From NCBI GenBank assembly GCA_050084515.1, contig CM114271.1:65286001-65350000 (forward strand): 64,000 nt of DNA. The letters run 5' to 3'. The stretch's first letter is position 1, and the number at the start of each line of letters is the position of its first letter. A program made the translations under genes and the position numbers. The notes beneath the pieces are model-generated. The model did no database searches. It was not told the DNA's origin and saw only the letters and a list, made by a program, of their open reading frames with translations. The DNA comes from Blasia pusilla. Taxonomy: Eukaryota; Marchantiophyta; Marchantiopsida; Blasiales. Shown here piece by piece: positions 35,053-45,829 of this stretch.

Positions 35053-35514
35053 CTTTGGGCGCCAAACGGCGTTTCAGAGGCACGGGATGGAACGGGAGTT
35101 TGGCGCGGAAACCCGAAACCCAAACCTGATCCAAGGGAGTGGACTTTGTACGCCACACTTGGATTCCAACCCGAGATTCACTTTGTGCGAGTCTTGGTGA
35201 GGAACTCATTGGATGTCCATCGGACAGTTGGAATTGCTAGGCGCGAAACGCCATTTCAGGTTCCTGAACCGACCAGAAAGTCTGTCCCAAGTCTTTCGAG
35301 ATTTGCCCATGTTGTAAGTAAACCGCGAAACTAGGAAGGTTGAGTTTGATGAGAGTCCGAGACGAGAACTCGGAAAGTAATCCCGCTGATTGATCCAAGA
35401 CCCGACTAACCAAAGTGCGTGTTTGGATGCAGATCAACGTTGAGAGCGTGACCTACTTAACGCACGCTTCCGCAACAAACAAGATTAACGTTCAAGGAGA
35501 GTAGGCGCACGACA
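35053..35514 (+). repeat. Element B 5' LTR (3' portion)
   Basis: Matches the right LTR from CTTTGGGCGCC onward and ends TAGGCGCACGACA at 35514, two bases before the primer site. The part upstream of 35053 does not match the start of the right LTR. Confidence 0.8.
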
Positions 35515-35516
35515 CG

Positions 35517-35528
35517 TGGTATCAGAGC
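35517..35528 (+). promoter_or_regulatory. Primer-binding site complementary to initiator tRNA-Met
   Basis: TGGTATCAGAGC follows the LTR end by two bases. This is the standard plant tRNA-iMet primer-binding sequence of LTR retrotransposons. Confidence 0.92.
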
Positions 35529-35865
35529 TTATCCTTGATGAGTGTGAACTTGGGGTCGTTGAAGATCTGGACATTTGGGGAGAACTCAAGGTATCCGGAA
35601 GACCGTGACGCTGAGGAGGAATGCAAGAGGTGAGGAGGAGATATGAGAAAGCGAAGACTCGCAAATGGCGACCAAAGGCGAAGAACCGAGGAAACCGCGA
35701 GGCAAAGAAAAAAAGCCGAGAGACAAATCAATGACGGACCGAGAGCCAGAGGTGGAATTTGCGACTCCCGAAGTGCCGAATCCCAGACATTAGGATGTTC
35801 CAACCGAAAATCTTTCCGCGGGACTTTCGGGTCCAAACTTAAACGATCCGGCCTTTTATATCCAA

Positions 35866-36756
35866 ATGATGGGATTGATGAAGGTGATGGCGGACCAGAT
35901 GGCCGAACAGAGCAAGGTGATATCGGAATTCAAGTCAAATGGAGCCTCTAGTTCTAGCAAGAAGCTTTGTAAGACTAATTTGCCAACGCCATTCATAGGA
36001 ATGGGGCATTCTCGGAAAGTGAGCGAGTTTCTAACAGAACTCGAACTTTATTTCGAAGCGCAAAAGGCAGACAAACAAGATAAAGTGACTGTAGTGATCA
36101 CGTTTCTGAAGGATCATGCTCTCCATTGGTGGACAGCTCACCGTAAAGAACATCTAGGTAGTGGGAAAACGTTGAGTTGGGAAGATTTCAAGGAGTTGAT
36201 TGGGAACCGATTCACTCCGGAATATCAGGAGTATCGCGATGGCATGGAGGTGGTGAGGTTGCGCCAGAGTGGATCACTTGGCGCTTATGTGCGAGAGTTT
36301 AGTGCGCTCATGAGTGCACTTTCCACGGATGAGCATACAAAAAATGTGATCTTCCTAAGTGGGCTCAAACAGAGTGCCGAAAAGGCCCTCTTTCGTATGC
36401 CTCACATCCCAGATACGTGCGCGGATCTTTTGAGACTAGGAGAGCGGATTGGGGACGATGAAGTCCAACACCCGAAACCCTTTGAGCCAAAAAGTTTTTC
36501 TAAGTTACCGAAAAACAAAGGGACATCCAAGAGGGTTTGGAATGGGGGTGAGCGCGATCACGTAGGGTCTCTTGCCCCAGCAGCGAAACGAGTGGAACTC
36601 AACGCGAAGCCAAAGGGGCCGCCGTTTACGAAGTCAACGAATGCCAAAGTGATTTGCTACAACTGTGGCGAACTCGGACATATGACTAAGGAATGTGTTA
36701 GGCCCAAGGTTAGTAAACCAAGTATGATTTCATTTGCCGCTAAGCATTTATCATAG
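35866..36756 (+). CDS. Element B gag with CCHC zinc knuckle
   Basis: A clean 296-codon frame. The capsid has FLTELELYFEAQKADKQDK, HALHWWTAHRKEHLG and FTPEYQEYRDGMEVVRLRQ, typical of the plant Retrotrans_gag family. The nucleocapsid knuckle near the end is CYNCGELGHMTKEC with perfect C-x2-C-x4-H-x4-C spacing. The frame stops at 36754-36756 about 40 bp before element C begins, where protease would normally follow. It is the only long undamaged frame of B. Confidence 0.9.
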   Translation: MMGLMKVMADQMAEQSKVISEFKSNGASSSSKKLCKTNLPTPFIGMGHSRKVSEFLTELELYFEAQKADKQDKVTVVITFLKDHALHWWTAHRKEHLGSGKTLSWEDFKELIGNRFTPEYQEYRDGMEVVRLRQSGSLGAYVREFSALMSALSTDEHTKNVIFLSGLKQSAEKALFRMPHIPDTCADLLRLGERIGDDEVQHPKPFEPKSFSKLPKNKGTSKRVWNGGERDHVGSLAPAAKRVELNAKPKGPPFTKSTNAKVICYNCGELGHMTKECVRPKVSKPSMISFAAKHLS

Positions 36757-36796
36757 GGAGATCTAGATACATCTCTACAAGTCACCAAGAGAACTC

Positions 36797-38070
36797 TGTC
36801 GTATAGTAAAATCAACCAGTGTGTAAACTCCTTCGTCATTAAGTGTTAGATAGAGTTTCATTAGTATTAAGTAAATTGGCTTAGAAAAAGGAGATACTTA
36901 TGTTTAAACCTCTTTATGGTGCCTCTTTTATGCGGGCCCAACTTTAGGAAAAGGAGGTAATAAATAAAAGATGACTTTATAAAAATAAAGTAGTTGCTTT
37001 AATGAAAAGCAAAAGTAGTCTTGGTTGGTGGCTAGGTTAGTTGGGGTAATTTGGAAAATATCATGTGGGTAAAAGAGGATATTTTGGAAGAGATAAGAGG
37101 AAATCTACTTGTGTCAAAATGTGATTGGCTAAGCCTTGAGAGGAAGCCATGTGGCACAAGATAAGATAAGCTCTATTTCGTACTCTTGTGGATCCCTTGT
37201 GAGTATATAAAGAGGATGGACCTTCAAGGGTTCATCACCTTCTATTCCACATCTTGAGTCTCTGTGTCTCTCTTGAGTGTATGGCTTTGGGATTGCTTGC
37301 TCTTCCAATGAGAGTGGATCACCCCTCTTGGGAGAGTAACTTAATCATGGTCTATTCTTCGAGAGGTTTCTAGAGTGTGGTGTGTGTGTATGTGGGGATG
37401 AGAGGTTTGTCACCGTAGAGGAGTTTAGTCATACTAAAATAGCGGATGTTTTGGCTTGTTACTTTCCCAATGAGAGTGGATTACCCCTCTTGGAAGAATA
37501 ACTCCGCCAAAACCCATTCTTGAGGAGAGTAGAGAATGTCTGTCAAGCGTGGATAGGGGTGGAGCACGAGATGTGCCCGACTTTCCTTTCCTCAACCCTT
37601 ACCATGTCAAGGTACTCTTTGTAGATAGGCACTGGTTCACTCGCTATTTAGTTTATCACTTTGGGGATACGTTCATGAACCAGGTCATGCAATCTCCAAC
37701 TCCGGTGATTCTTCCTATCGTCACATATGGAAGGACATGGGATTGTACTTTGTATGTCCTTATACAGCGATCCATGGATGTCAATAGGCCTGGTCAAGTA
37801 GGGTTTAACACTAGTTGTGCTATCTTCCTCGTGTACAAACGTAAAATAGTTTATAGGGATTTTATAGTTAGGAATTTTGGGGTCCGATGTTACGAAGAAG
37901 TGATCGCCTTGGCACTTCCATTTGTGATACCTGTCGTGAGAGAATGGAGAGTGTACATCATAATTTTGTATTGAAAAAAGAGAACTTATTAGAGAGTTCA
38001 CCTTGCATCGACCGCATCTACCGCAGCTAGAAGGCCCGCCCTTGCTCGAAGAAAGATTCTCGATATGACA
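36797..38070 (+). repeat. Element C 5' LTR
   Basis: Starts TGTCGTATAGTAAAATC, ends TCGATATGACA. Its reverse complement matches 16607-17902. A sequence AATGGTGCTTCCGCTGAGAG follows immediately, containing a TGGTGCTT..TGAGAG stretch that fits a primer-binding site. A 141-codon frame lies inside (37549-37974). Confidence 0.9.
37549..37974 (+). CDS. Open frame inside the element C LTR, unknown
   Basis: The frame encodes 141 residues beginning MDRGGARDVPDFPFLNPYH and rich in aromatic and hydrophobic residues. The homologous frame in the solo LTR (minus strand 17128 to 16703) is broken by one stop after TLYVLI. Differences between the two include many amino-acid changes, so there is no clear sign of selection. 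I do not recognise it; it may be chance. Confidence 0.3.
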   Translation: MDRGGARDVPDFPFLNPYHVKVLFVDRHWFTRYLVYHFGDTFMNQVMQSPTPVILPIVTYGRTWDCTLYVLIQRSMDVNRPGQVGFNTSCAIFLVYKRKIVYRDFIVRNFGVRCYEEVIALALPFVIPVVREWRVYIIILY

Positions 38071-38109
38071 AATGGTGCTTCCGCTGAGAGCTCTTTTAGG
38101 CGGTAGATT

Positions 38110-39651
38110 GTGTTTGCAAGTTGGAGTCTTATCAAGGTGACTACTTTTGGTAGTACTTCATCAATGGGAAGTGAGGGAGCTGAGGATCTTCTCCGAACTT
38201 TGACAACATTGTTGAGCCAACAAGGAGGAGTTCACACCGGAGAGCAAAGATCAACAAGGGCTCTCCAAGCGATTGTGAAGAAGTTGGGGAGATTTGATGG
38301 CAGGAACATCACCAAGTATGTTCGAGAGTACGTCTGTGAGATGGAGGTAAACCGTGTACCCGAAGGTGATATGGTGTCAAGTTTTGAGTTAGCAGTAATA
38401 CCAGAGATCCGTAGTCAAGTAAAGAAGTTGAGAGCAGAAAATCCAACCTCATGGGAGGAGTACGAACAGTTGCTGAAAGGAGAATTCTTCGATGATGATG
38501 TGGATCGGGTGACTAAGAGGAGTTTTCTAGAATGGATAGAGCAACGTCTAGGGAAGGGAATGACTCCAAATGAATTGTTGCGTGAGTTTGAGAAGCGGTT
38601 TTTTAAGCTTTCTCCTTCTAAAAGGGCAACTCTAGACTTGAGGAAAACCGAGTTATTCCTTGAGGCGGCATATGAGAATTTGGAGGACAAGCTTTTCATA
38701 ATGTTGGCGGACAAGAATGAAGAAGGAGGTGTCAGCACTAATTGGAAGAAAGTGGAAGTTGTTGCTATCCTCACAAAGCAAAGTCGAAGTAGAGGTAGAA
38801 CCACAGTATTCAAGTCGGAGGTACCAATTTCAAATCCATTGCCTAAGCCCATGCCTGCAAAGCTTGAAAATTCTACCATTGATGGGTTGGTGAAAGGTTT
38901 GAGAGAGTTGAGAGTAGAAATGGCTGAGCTTAAACTTGATAGGAATCCTAGTGTTGGTGCTCCTTCAACAAGTAAGAACTTTGTGAGAAGATGTATATGG
39001 TATGATAGTGTTGAGCATCAACGTCGAGAATGTGAGGAATTTTCAGAAGCTCTTAGAAATGGAATAGTAAACTTCAAAGATGGGAAGATTCATTCAACGC
39101 AGACTGGTATGCCGTTGAATACCAACTTTGGTAGAGGAGGTATGAAAGGCTTAGTGAGAAGTCAAGTAGGAGTTGCCACTACGACATTAGATTCTGATAC
39201 CTTTCCAGTAAAAATTGAAGCGCCTATTGTATATGTAGCTAAAAGTGAATCATTAGAATTTCCTCGAGAAGTTATGATACGAGGGGCAGAGACTATTCGT
39301 CATCTGACTGGATGGGATGATCCAGTGGAAGCTGGGTGTGTTAAAGCATACCTAGCACAAGAGAAACATGTGAGTTGGCAAGATGCTAGTGTGGAGGAGA
39401 AGAGGAGACGCGACAATGATGGTGTTGATGCTGAGGAAGCCGCAAGAAGAGCAAGGACCTTAAGAAGAAAAGGACAACCGGAGGCACAGCCATCAAGAGA
39501 AGAAGGACCTTCCACATCTGAATCTATGAGGGATTCTCATGTCAAAGAAGCAAGGACCAAGGAGAACGAATTGAGGTCTCCTCAGAAGACCAAGGGTAAG
39601 ACTCCTACATACAAGTCTAGCCGATCGATATCGAGACAAGCACTAATTTAA
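38110..39651 (+). CDS. Element C gag-like protein
   Basis: A 513-codon open frame; the more likely start is the Met at 38164 (MGSEGAEDLLRTL). The first half resembles gypsy capsid: LGRFDGRNITKYVREYVCEM, ENPTSWEEYEQLLKGEFF, and MTPNELLREFEKRF. A degenerate zinc-knuckle-like CIWYDSVEHQRRECEEF lies around residues 295-311, with Tyr in place of the second Cys. The C-terminal 130 residues are charged and Arg/Lys-rich, with EEKRRRDNDGVDAEEAARR. The frame is intact. Confidence 0.82.
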   Translation: MFASWSLIKVTTFGSTSSMGSEGAEDLLRTLTTLLSQQGGVHTGEQRSTRALQAIVKKLGRFDGRNITKYVREYVCEMEVNRVPEGDMVSSFELAVIPEIRSQVKKLRAENPTSWEEYEQLLKGEFFDDDVDRVTKRSFLEWIEQRLGKGMTPNELLREFEKRFFKLSPSKRATLDLRKTELFLEAAYENLEDKLFIMLADKNEEGGVSTNWKKVEVVAILTKQSRSRGRTTVFKSEVPISNPLPKPMPAKLENSTIDGLVKGLRELRVEMAELKLDRNPSVGAPSTSKNFVRRCIWYDSVEHQRRECEEFSEALRNGIVNFKDGKIHSTQTGMPLNTNFGRGGMKGLVRSQVGVATTTLDSDTFPVKIEAPIVYVAKSESLEFPREVMIRGAETIRHLTGWDDPVEAGCVKAYLAQEKHVSWQDASVEEKRRRDNDGVDAEEAARRARTLRRKGQPEAQPSREEGPSTSESMRDSHVKEARTKENELRSPQKTKGKTPTYKSSRSISRQALI

Positions 39652-39674
39652 AGGAGATTCTTGAGGAGAGGATT

Positions 39675-40430
39675 TTGGATGCGAAAATAGAGTTTTCTTT
39701 GAGGGAAGTCTTGGGCATAGCCAAACGTGACTTTCATGAGTTGATCATAGATGTGATCAAAAGGAAGAGGCAGATGACTGCAGATATGGTGATGGTGAGA
39801 GCTTTGGATATTGACATCACAGAAGAAGAAGATGAAGAGCTTTGCCAAGTGTTTGGACAAAAGCTTGACTTACGGGGAAAAGAGGCGAGAGTAGGAGAAG
39901 CCTTGATAGAACAAGGTGAAGAAAGGCATAATGGTGGACACTATTCTCGATCATATTGGGCGCGTGCAACGACGGAGGCTAGAGTTCGACTTGGCTCTCT
40001 TCAAGAGTCAGTTCTGGCTCTCGTTGATCATGGTTCGGAGATCAACATCATGTCGCGAAGTGTGTACGACAAAGGGATGTGGCCAATTGATACAGGGCAT
40101 GGATGGGTACTACGAGGGGCTAACAACCAAAAAGGTGAACTCTATGGTGCTTGTCCATCCGTCAAAACTCGTATCAGAGATGTGTTGATTGAGCAAAATT
40201 TCTTTGTTCAGAATGGAGCTACTTATCCTGTGATTCTTGGGCAACCTTACATCATAGCATCTAGAATGGAGACCAAAGTCATGGATGATGGGTCTCATTA
40301 TGCCCGTATTAGAAGTCAAGATAGAACAAGATCAGTTCAATTCCTTACTGTACGAGTAGGTCATGAAAGGAATAGAGAGAAGTTGAGAGATGGTCCTATG
40401 AAGGTAGAGAAAGAGTTTTCGGATTTTTAG
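39675..40430 (+). CDS. Element C aspartic protease region
   Basis: A 251-codon frame containing VLALVDHGSEINIMSRSVY, where the catalytic D-T-G is D-H-G, and ATYPVILGQPYIIASRMET, matching the C-terminal strand of retropepsins of this gypsy lineage. The N-terminal 110 residues have LREVLGIAKRDFHELIIDVIKRKRQ, a conserved pre-protease segment in such elements. The His substitution may be natural in the lineage or a defect. Confidence 0.78.
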   Translation: MDAKIEFSLREVLGIAKRDFHELIIDVIKRKRQMTADMVMVRALDIDITEEEDEELCQVFGQKLDLRGKEARVGEALIEQGEERHNGGHYSRSYWARATTEARVRLGSLQESVLALVDHGSEINIMSRSVYDKGMWPIDTGHGWVLRGANNQKGELYGACPSVKTRIRDVLIEQNFFVQNGATYPVILGQPYIIASRMETKVMDDGSHYARIRSQDRTRSVQFLTVRVGHERNREKLRDGPMKVEKEFSDF

Positions 40431-41095
40431 TTAGCACTCCTATAGAGCGGGAATATGGGGGTGCAGAGAAAAGAAAGAGTCTTCCGCTAGTAGAGGGGGA
40501 AGAATCATATATGTTTAGGTGTGGGTTTTCTCAATGTTTTTCTTCGAGGTCTAATAGATTACAAATGATGAAAGAAATGAATGAAAAGAAAAGACGTTTT
40601 ACGAAAAAAAAAGGAGGGTTTGTTAAAAAGTGAGGGTGTTCTATTAGATGAAGAGTTCATTAGTGGGATGTATGAAGAAGAGGGTTTTGAAGATAGTCTT
40701 GAAGAGGTGTTTACCCAGATGAACACCGATTCGCTGGATACAAGGATGATTACAATTCACTCGCGTGAGTTGCATGAAGAGATATCAAGGTTCATGGAAG
40801 GAGAAAATGAATATGAATCTACGGAGAAGGAAGCGGATGGGCACGGGTTTGAGTCGATTTAACATCCCATGGAGGCACAAGTGCACACAAAATACAAGAT
40901 AGTGGGCCGGAAGGTGAAACCAATGGCTACTCAACTACCAGAGGGTTGTGGGAGACAAGTAGAACGTGCATCAATGGAGCCAAGTCTGCGGGATGTCAAG
41001 AAGATAGGACACAAGTTCTGAAGAAGAGACACTAGATAAATCTGCAAATCGGAGGGGTGAGTTTCTCACGAAATTGAAAGAAAATACTTTCGGAG
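40431..41095 (+). other. Element C spacer between protease and RT
   Basis: Short frames (for example 40581-40862, acidic, with EEGFEDSLEEVF) carry no recognised domain. They probably represent the linker of the pol polyprotein with frameshifts. Confidence 0.5.
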
Positions 41096-42163
41096 ATGTT
41101 AAGGAGACATGGTAAGGCTTTCTCTTTTACTACACAAGAAATTGGTTGTGTAGACACGAGTGTGGTGGCACCGATGGTAATTTTCATGATTCCACATGTG
41201 CCTTGGGATTTGAAACCCATACCAGTACCACGAGCTATGATTCCCAAGTTGATTGAGTTATTGAAGGAGAAGATGCAGATGGGTATCTTAGAGCCATCTA
41301 TGGGGCCTTACTCGAGTCGATGGTTCACTATGCCGAAGAAATCAGGAGCTCTCCGGTTCATTCAAGATATGCAACCGGCAAATAAGATAACCATTTGAAA
41401 TATGGGAGCGGGGCCTAGAATAGATGAAGTCAGAAGCTTTTTTGCCCGTGCTATCTATTCTATAGGAGATTTGCACTTGGGATATGATCAATTCCAATTA
41501 GCTACAGAGAGTAGAGATATTACCACTATGCGCACTCCACTTGGGCTTGTAAGAATGTGCACATTACCTCAAGGAGCAACAAATTCTGTCGCTCACATGC
41601 AGAGTGCAATGAATAAGATCTTGAGAGAGTTCATTCCTGAGAAAACCATTCCTTTTGTAGATGATATCCCTATAAAGGGGTGTGCAATAGAAGATAGGAT
41701 TGAGAGGGTTGTGAAAGATGGGTGTAGAAAGTTTGTGTCTGATCATATTCGAGATGTGGATATGATCCTAACAAGACTAGAAGAGGTCAATCTTACTCTT
41801 TCTGGAGAAAAGTGTAGCTTTGGGATTCCTCAGATCGTGGTAGTGGGTCATCTTTGTGGAGAGTTTGGCCGAAAACCAAATCCAGCAAAAGTTGATGTCA
41901 GTGGGAGGATACGAGAATGCGAAAACGTCACCGAAGTGAGAAGGTTTTTAGGAGCTTATGTGTTCTATCAGGTGTGGATTCCTCATTTTGGCCACATATC
42001 TGATCCTTTGTATGAGTTGTTGAGAAAGAAGAAGAAGTTCACTTGGGAGAAGAAGCAAAGAGCAAAGAATGATGCGATTGAAGGAGGCATTGAAGTCGCC
42101 ACCAGTTCTACGAAAAATGAGCTACGAATGCGGACGACCTATTATCATCACAGTGGACACTAG
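41096..42163 (+). pseudogene. Element C reverse transcriptase
   Basis: RT motifs are MGILEPSMGPYSSRWFTMPKK, LRFIQDMQPANKITI, IGDLHLGYDQFQLA, TLPQGATNSVAHMQSAMNKI and the catalytic box FVDDIPIKG, followed by the thumb VRRFLGAYVFYQVWIPHF. An in-frame TGA at 41396-41398 splits it; the frame resumes at 41402. The F-V-D-D box with IPIKG differs from the Y-I-D-D of A, B and E and marks a different gypsy clade. Confidence 0.9.
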
Positions 42164-42560
42164 CCCTATTGCTATCGGATGGGCAGTTGGGCAGGATGAC
42201 TCGGAAGGAAGAAGATTTGCGACAAGGTTTGGAGCTCGTACACTTACAAAGCAGCAGAGGAGGTACCCTCGAGGTAAAGAGGAGCTTTGGGGAGTTGTAA
42301 TCGCAATGAAAGCGAGAAGGAGTATCTTATGGGAGCCTATGTATTGCTTGAGGTTGATTGTCTACCTTTGTTAGGTATGATTGCGAATTGTACAACTCGG
42401 ATATAGCCATGCTACGTTGGATAGCCTACATTAGATCCTTGAATCCACAATTGAAGCATATAGTTGGGAAAGAGAACTCAAAGAGTGACATGTTGTCTAG
42501 AGCTAGATTTAGTCAAGAAGAAGATATGGAGGCAATCGAGATAGATGAGGATGATGCACA
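42069..42560 (+). pseudogene. Element C RNase H
   Basis: After a frameshift the text runs GRPIIITVDTSPIAIGWAVG, GARTLTKQQRRYPRGKEELWG and then, shifted again, CELYNSDIAMLRWIAYIRS and IVGKENSKSDMLSRARF, the terminal Asp-box of gypsy RNase H. At least two frame changes. Confidence 0.82.
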
Positions 42561-42628
42561 TGTGTGGCAAGTGTTATCTCAAGAACGAGGTGGCATAGAG
42601 GATGTTCTAGCCTTCAAAGAGGATTTGT

Positions 42629-43590
42629 ATGAGGGCAAAGTTAAAAGAAATTGGGCGCTATTTAAGCACTCTGCAAAGAGATGGAGGGTGGACAGAAAAG
42701 TTCTTCAAGGAGATTCGGCACAAGGCGTATGGCTATCTACTACAAGATGGATATCTTTGGAAAAGGCCAAAGAGGAAAGATGGAATGCCCTTGAGGGTGG
42801 TGGATGACAATGGGACAAAAATGCAAGTGCTCAAAGAATTCCACAATTCTTTATGGGTAGGTCACAGAGGTACTTGGGCAACTTTCACCAAGATAAAAGA
42901 GAGGTATTGGTGGAAAGGCCTATATAAGGATGTTGAGAGATATGTTGGGTCGTGTGTTGAATGTCAGTTTCAATAAAAAAATCAGGGTGAGAGATGGACT
43001 TAAATCCACGTATCCTTTGTCTATTCATCATCAATGGGTTATAGATCTAGTTGCTATGCCACTAGGTCTTTGGGGAATGCGTTACCTGGTCCTAGCACGA
43101 GAAGAGTTGTCCAACTTTGTAGAAGGGAGGGCTTTACGGGCTAAAACAACAGAGCCTATATGTCGTTTTATTCTAGAGGATATTGTTGCTAGATATGGGA
43201 GTGTCGGGAGAATCCATGCAGATAGAGGTGAGTTGAATGCGGAGGAAGCACGAGAGTTCTTCAAGAGATATGGAGTCCAGTTGAGATTAACAACCTCCAT
43301 GAATCCGGAGGCAAACGGCAAGAGCGAAAGGGGACATCCGCCAATCATTCAAGCATTGGTAAAGGCATGTGGAGATCGTTATGCTGATTGGCCTGGATTA
43401 CTTCCATTTGCTTTATGGGCAGATAGAACCACTCACAGCACCGTTACAGGGTTCATGCCTACAGAGTTGATGACAGATCAAAAGCCGATAATGCCAGCAG
43501 AAGGAGATATACCCACTTGGATGGGTTTGTCGTGGGAAGACGGGCTCAATAGGGAAGAGCTCCTAGCACTTCGAATGCAGCAGCTAGAGC
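42629..43590 (+). pseudogene. Element C integrase (3' truncated)
   Basis: The zinc domain HNSLWVGHRG..YWWKGLYKDVERYVGSCVEC is in the frame 42629-42976. After a frameshift the DDE core follows in 42930-43590: HHQWVIDLVAMPLG (first D), GRIHADRGELN (second D), NPEANGKSERGHPPIIQAL (E). The frame then fuses with element B protease text at about 43590, making a chimeric 279-codon frame. The C-terminal domain is lost. Confidence 0.88.
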
Positions 43591-44213
43591 CCAATTTGGT
43601 TTACCTAGGATACAGGATCGCTAATCGCGATGTGATGTTGCTCGTTGATACGGGTGCTTCGCACTCATTCTTGAGTCCGAGAATCGTGAAAACGTTGGGA
43701 TTACCAACCACCAAGGCGGATGAACCCATTAGGGTAGGATTCTCGGGAGGCAAGTCCCACCAGACTTGAGATCTGGTTTTAGGGCTAGTTGAGAGATGCG
43801 GAGTATTTGAGTTGAAGGAGAATTTTACAGTTTGCGACATGGACGGTATCGACGGAGTCTTGGGGAACACGTTCTTGGATGCGTATGAGGTGGAATTGAG
43901 GCAAAGACCTTTGAGGTTGAGCATCTTGGTTAACGGCAAATGGACGGACGTCACATTGGTTCGCGAGGTGCCTAGGAAGACGGGGTTGGTGAACGCCATC
44001 ACGAGGACGAGTTTGGCCGAGTTAGAGGAAGGATTCCTTTGCTTGATGAGACAAGTAGAGGATGATGCAAGCGCAAGATGCAGAGATCAGAACTCAGCTT
44101 CAAGGGGAATCCCTGAAACACTCAAAAGAGTTGTGAAAGAATTTGGAGATGTGTTGACTAAGGAGCTTCGTGAGTTGCCACCACATAGGCGGTTGATCAT
44201 AAGATTGAGGTGA
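43591..44213 (+). pseudogene. Element B aspartic protease
   Basis: The catalytic motif VMLLVDTGASHSFLSPRIV (D-T-G intact) is at about 43632-43690. One stop after SGGKSHQT (43767-43769) interrupts it; the frame resumes with LVLGLVERCGVFELKENF and FTVCDMDGIDGVLGNTFLDAY, the D-x-I-L-G-like strand. It runs into LPPHRRLI just before RT with a one-base frame change at about 44200. Confidence 0.85.
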
Positions 44214-45829
44214 TACCAGGATCTCAACCACCTTCAAAGGCACCATATAGGTTGAATCAAGAGGAACTTGCTGAGTTGAAGAAACAGTTGGGTGAACTCC
44301 TAGAGAGGGGTTACATCCGAACAAGCAAGTCACCTTATGGGGCGCCCGTCCTCTTTGTAAAGAAGAAGGATGGGAAGTTGAGACTCTGTGTTGATTATCG
44401 GACGCTGAATAAATTAACGGTAAGGAATAACTATCCTCTACCAAGGATGGATGACCTCTTTGATCGATTGTCGGGTGCCAAGTATTTCAGCCGGATTGAC
44501 CTGAAATCAGGATATTATCAGATTCGGATTGCCGAAGCCGATGTAGAGAAGATTGCGTGTAGAACGAGATACGGTTCGTTCGAGTTTGTGGTGATGCCTT
44601 TCGGTCTTTGTAATGCGCCTTCGACGTTTACCACTTTGATGAACTCCATCTTTCATAAGGAGACAGATGAGTTTGTGATCATCTATATAGATGACATACT
44701 CATCTATTCGAAAACACTAGAGGAACACGCTCGACATTTGAAGACGGTGTTTGAGAAACTTAGGGCGAACAAGCTGTATGTGAATGCGGATAAGAGTGAG
44801 TTCGGTTTGACAAAGATCAAGTTCTTGAGGCATGTGGTTAGTGCGGATGGAGTGAGTCCAAACATGGAGAAGGTAAGCGCAATTGCCGAATGGGAACCGC
44901 CTTCCACGGTGAAGGGGATGAGAAGGTTCATCGGAGCAGTCCAATTTTACACGACATACGTGAAGAACTTTTCGGGAATAGTGAAACCTCTCACGGATTG
45001 GACCGCAAAGTTTGCCAATACTACATGGACCGAGGAAGTGGATAAAGCGTTCAATCGATTCAAAGAGATCCTCTCGCAGGAACCAATTCTAAAACTGCCA
45101 GAGTTTGACCAACCGTTCGAAGTGCACACTGATGCTAGTGATTTCGCGATTGCAGGAATGTTGGTGCAAAAAGGGAGACCTGTAGCATACGAGAGCAAGA
45201 AGCTTAGTGACACCGAAAGGAGATGGCCTACTCATGAGAAAGAGTTGTTTGCGGTGGTTCATTGCTTGAGGAAGTGGTGTCACTATCTGGGACTTCACAG
45301 GACTCGAGTATTCACCGATAACATATCGCTCAAGTATTTTGAGACCCAAGATCGCGTGACGCCAAAACAACTTCGGTGGCATGATACCTTGGCATTGATG
45401 AATGTGGAGCTAATCCACAAGCCGGGGAAAGACAATGTCATTCCAGACGCGTTAAGTCGCAGGGATGAGCACATGCCATCGACGACACAAGTGTTGAGAG
45501 CAATGTTCCCTAATGAAACAGACCTAGAAAGAAGGATTCGTGAAGGATACATGAAGGATGTGCAACTGAGGGAGTACCTTGGGAAGTTAAAGTGGGGTGA
45601 GAAGGTGGCCAATCTGAGTTTGAGACACGGCTTGCTAAGGTTTAATCAGAGCAGGATCTATGTAGGCCAAGGCAAGCTACGTACCAAGGTGTTTGTGGAA
45701 TGTCATGATGGACCTTTGGCGGGACACAAAGGGGAGAAATCCACTCTTGCTGTTTTGACCAAAAGGTTCTTCTGGCCCAACATGAAGGAAGATGTTGCTC
45801 AATATGTGAAAACATGCATGACCTGTTAG
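44210..45829 (+). CDS. Element B reverse transcriptase, RNase H and integrase N-terminus
   Basis: An uninterrupted 539-codon frame. RT blocks are [62 protein letters not shown] and [12 protein letters not shown] (catalytic D-D). The RNase H has [41 protein letters not shown] and VIPDALSRR. The integrase zinc domain ends the frame with [15 protein letters not shown] and YVKTCMTC. The stop TAG at 45827-45829 replaces a CAG-like codon in the C-Q position after the second zinc Cys. Sequence is close to plant chromoviruses. Confidence 0.93.
   Translation: MIPGSQPPSKAPYRLNQEELAELKKQLGELLERGYIRTSKSPYGAPVLFVKKKDGKLRLCVDYRTLNKLTVRNNYPLPRMDDLFDRLSGAKYFSRIDLKSGYYQIRIAEADVEKIACRTRYGSFEFVVMPFGLCNAPSTFTTLMNSIFHKETDEFVIIYIDDILIYSKTLEEHARHLKTVFEKLRANKLYVNADKSEFGLTKIKFLRHVVSADGVSPNMEKVSAIAEWEPPSTVKGMRRFIGAVQFYTTYVKNFSGIVKPLTDWTAKFANTTWTEEVDKAFNRFKEILSQEPILKLPEFDQPFEVHTDASDFAIAGMLVQKGRPVAYESKKLSDTERRWPTHEKELFAVVHCLRKWCHYLGLHRTRVFTDNISLKYFETQDRVTPKQLRWHDTLALMNVELIHKPGKDNVIPDALSRRDEHMPSTTQVLRAMFPNETDLERRIREGYMKDVQLREYLGKLKWGEKVANLSLRHGLLRFNQSRIYVGQGKLRTKVFVECHDGPLAGHKGEKSTLAVLTKRFFWPNMKEDVAQYVKTCMTC

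Larger units (their letters stand above)
36797..43590 (+). mobile_element. Element C: Ty3/gypsy element nested in B, 3' LTR missing
   Basis: A 1,274-bp LTR (36797-38070) is followed by gag, protease, RT, RNase H and integrase in order. The integrase breaks off near 43590 at ..LLALRMQQLE and B protease text begins at once, so the 3' end with its LTR was deleted. The RT (FVDDIPIKG) and protease (VDHGSEIN) differ strongly from those of A, B and E, so C is a separate gypsy lineage. Its LTR also occurs as a solo copy in element A. Confidence 0.87.

Noticed and set aside
35517-35528. Possible tRNA gene fragment
   Set aside because: Only the 12-bp primer-binding complement of tRNA-Met is present, directly after an LTR end; there is no cloverleaf.
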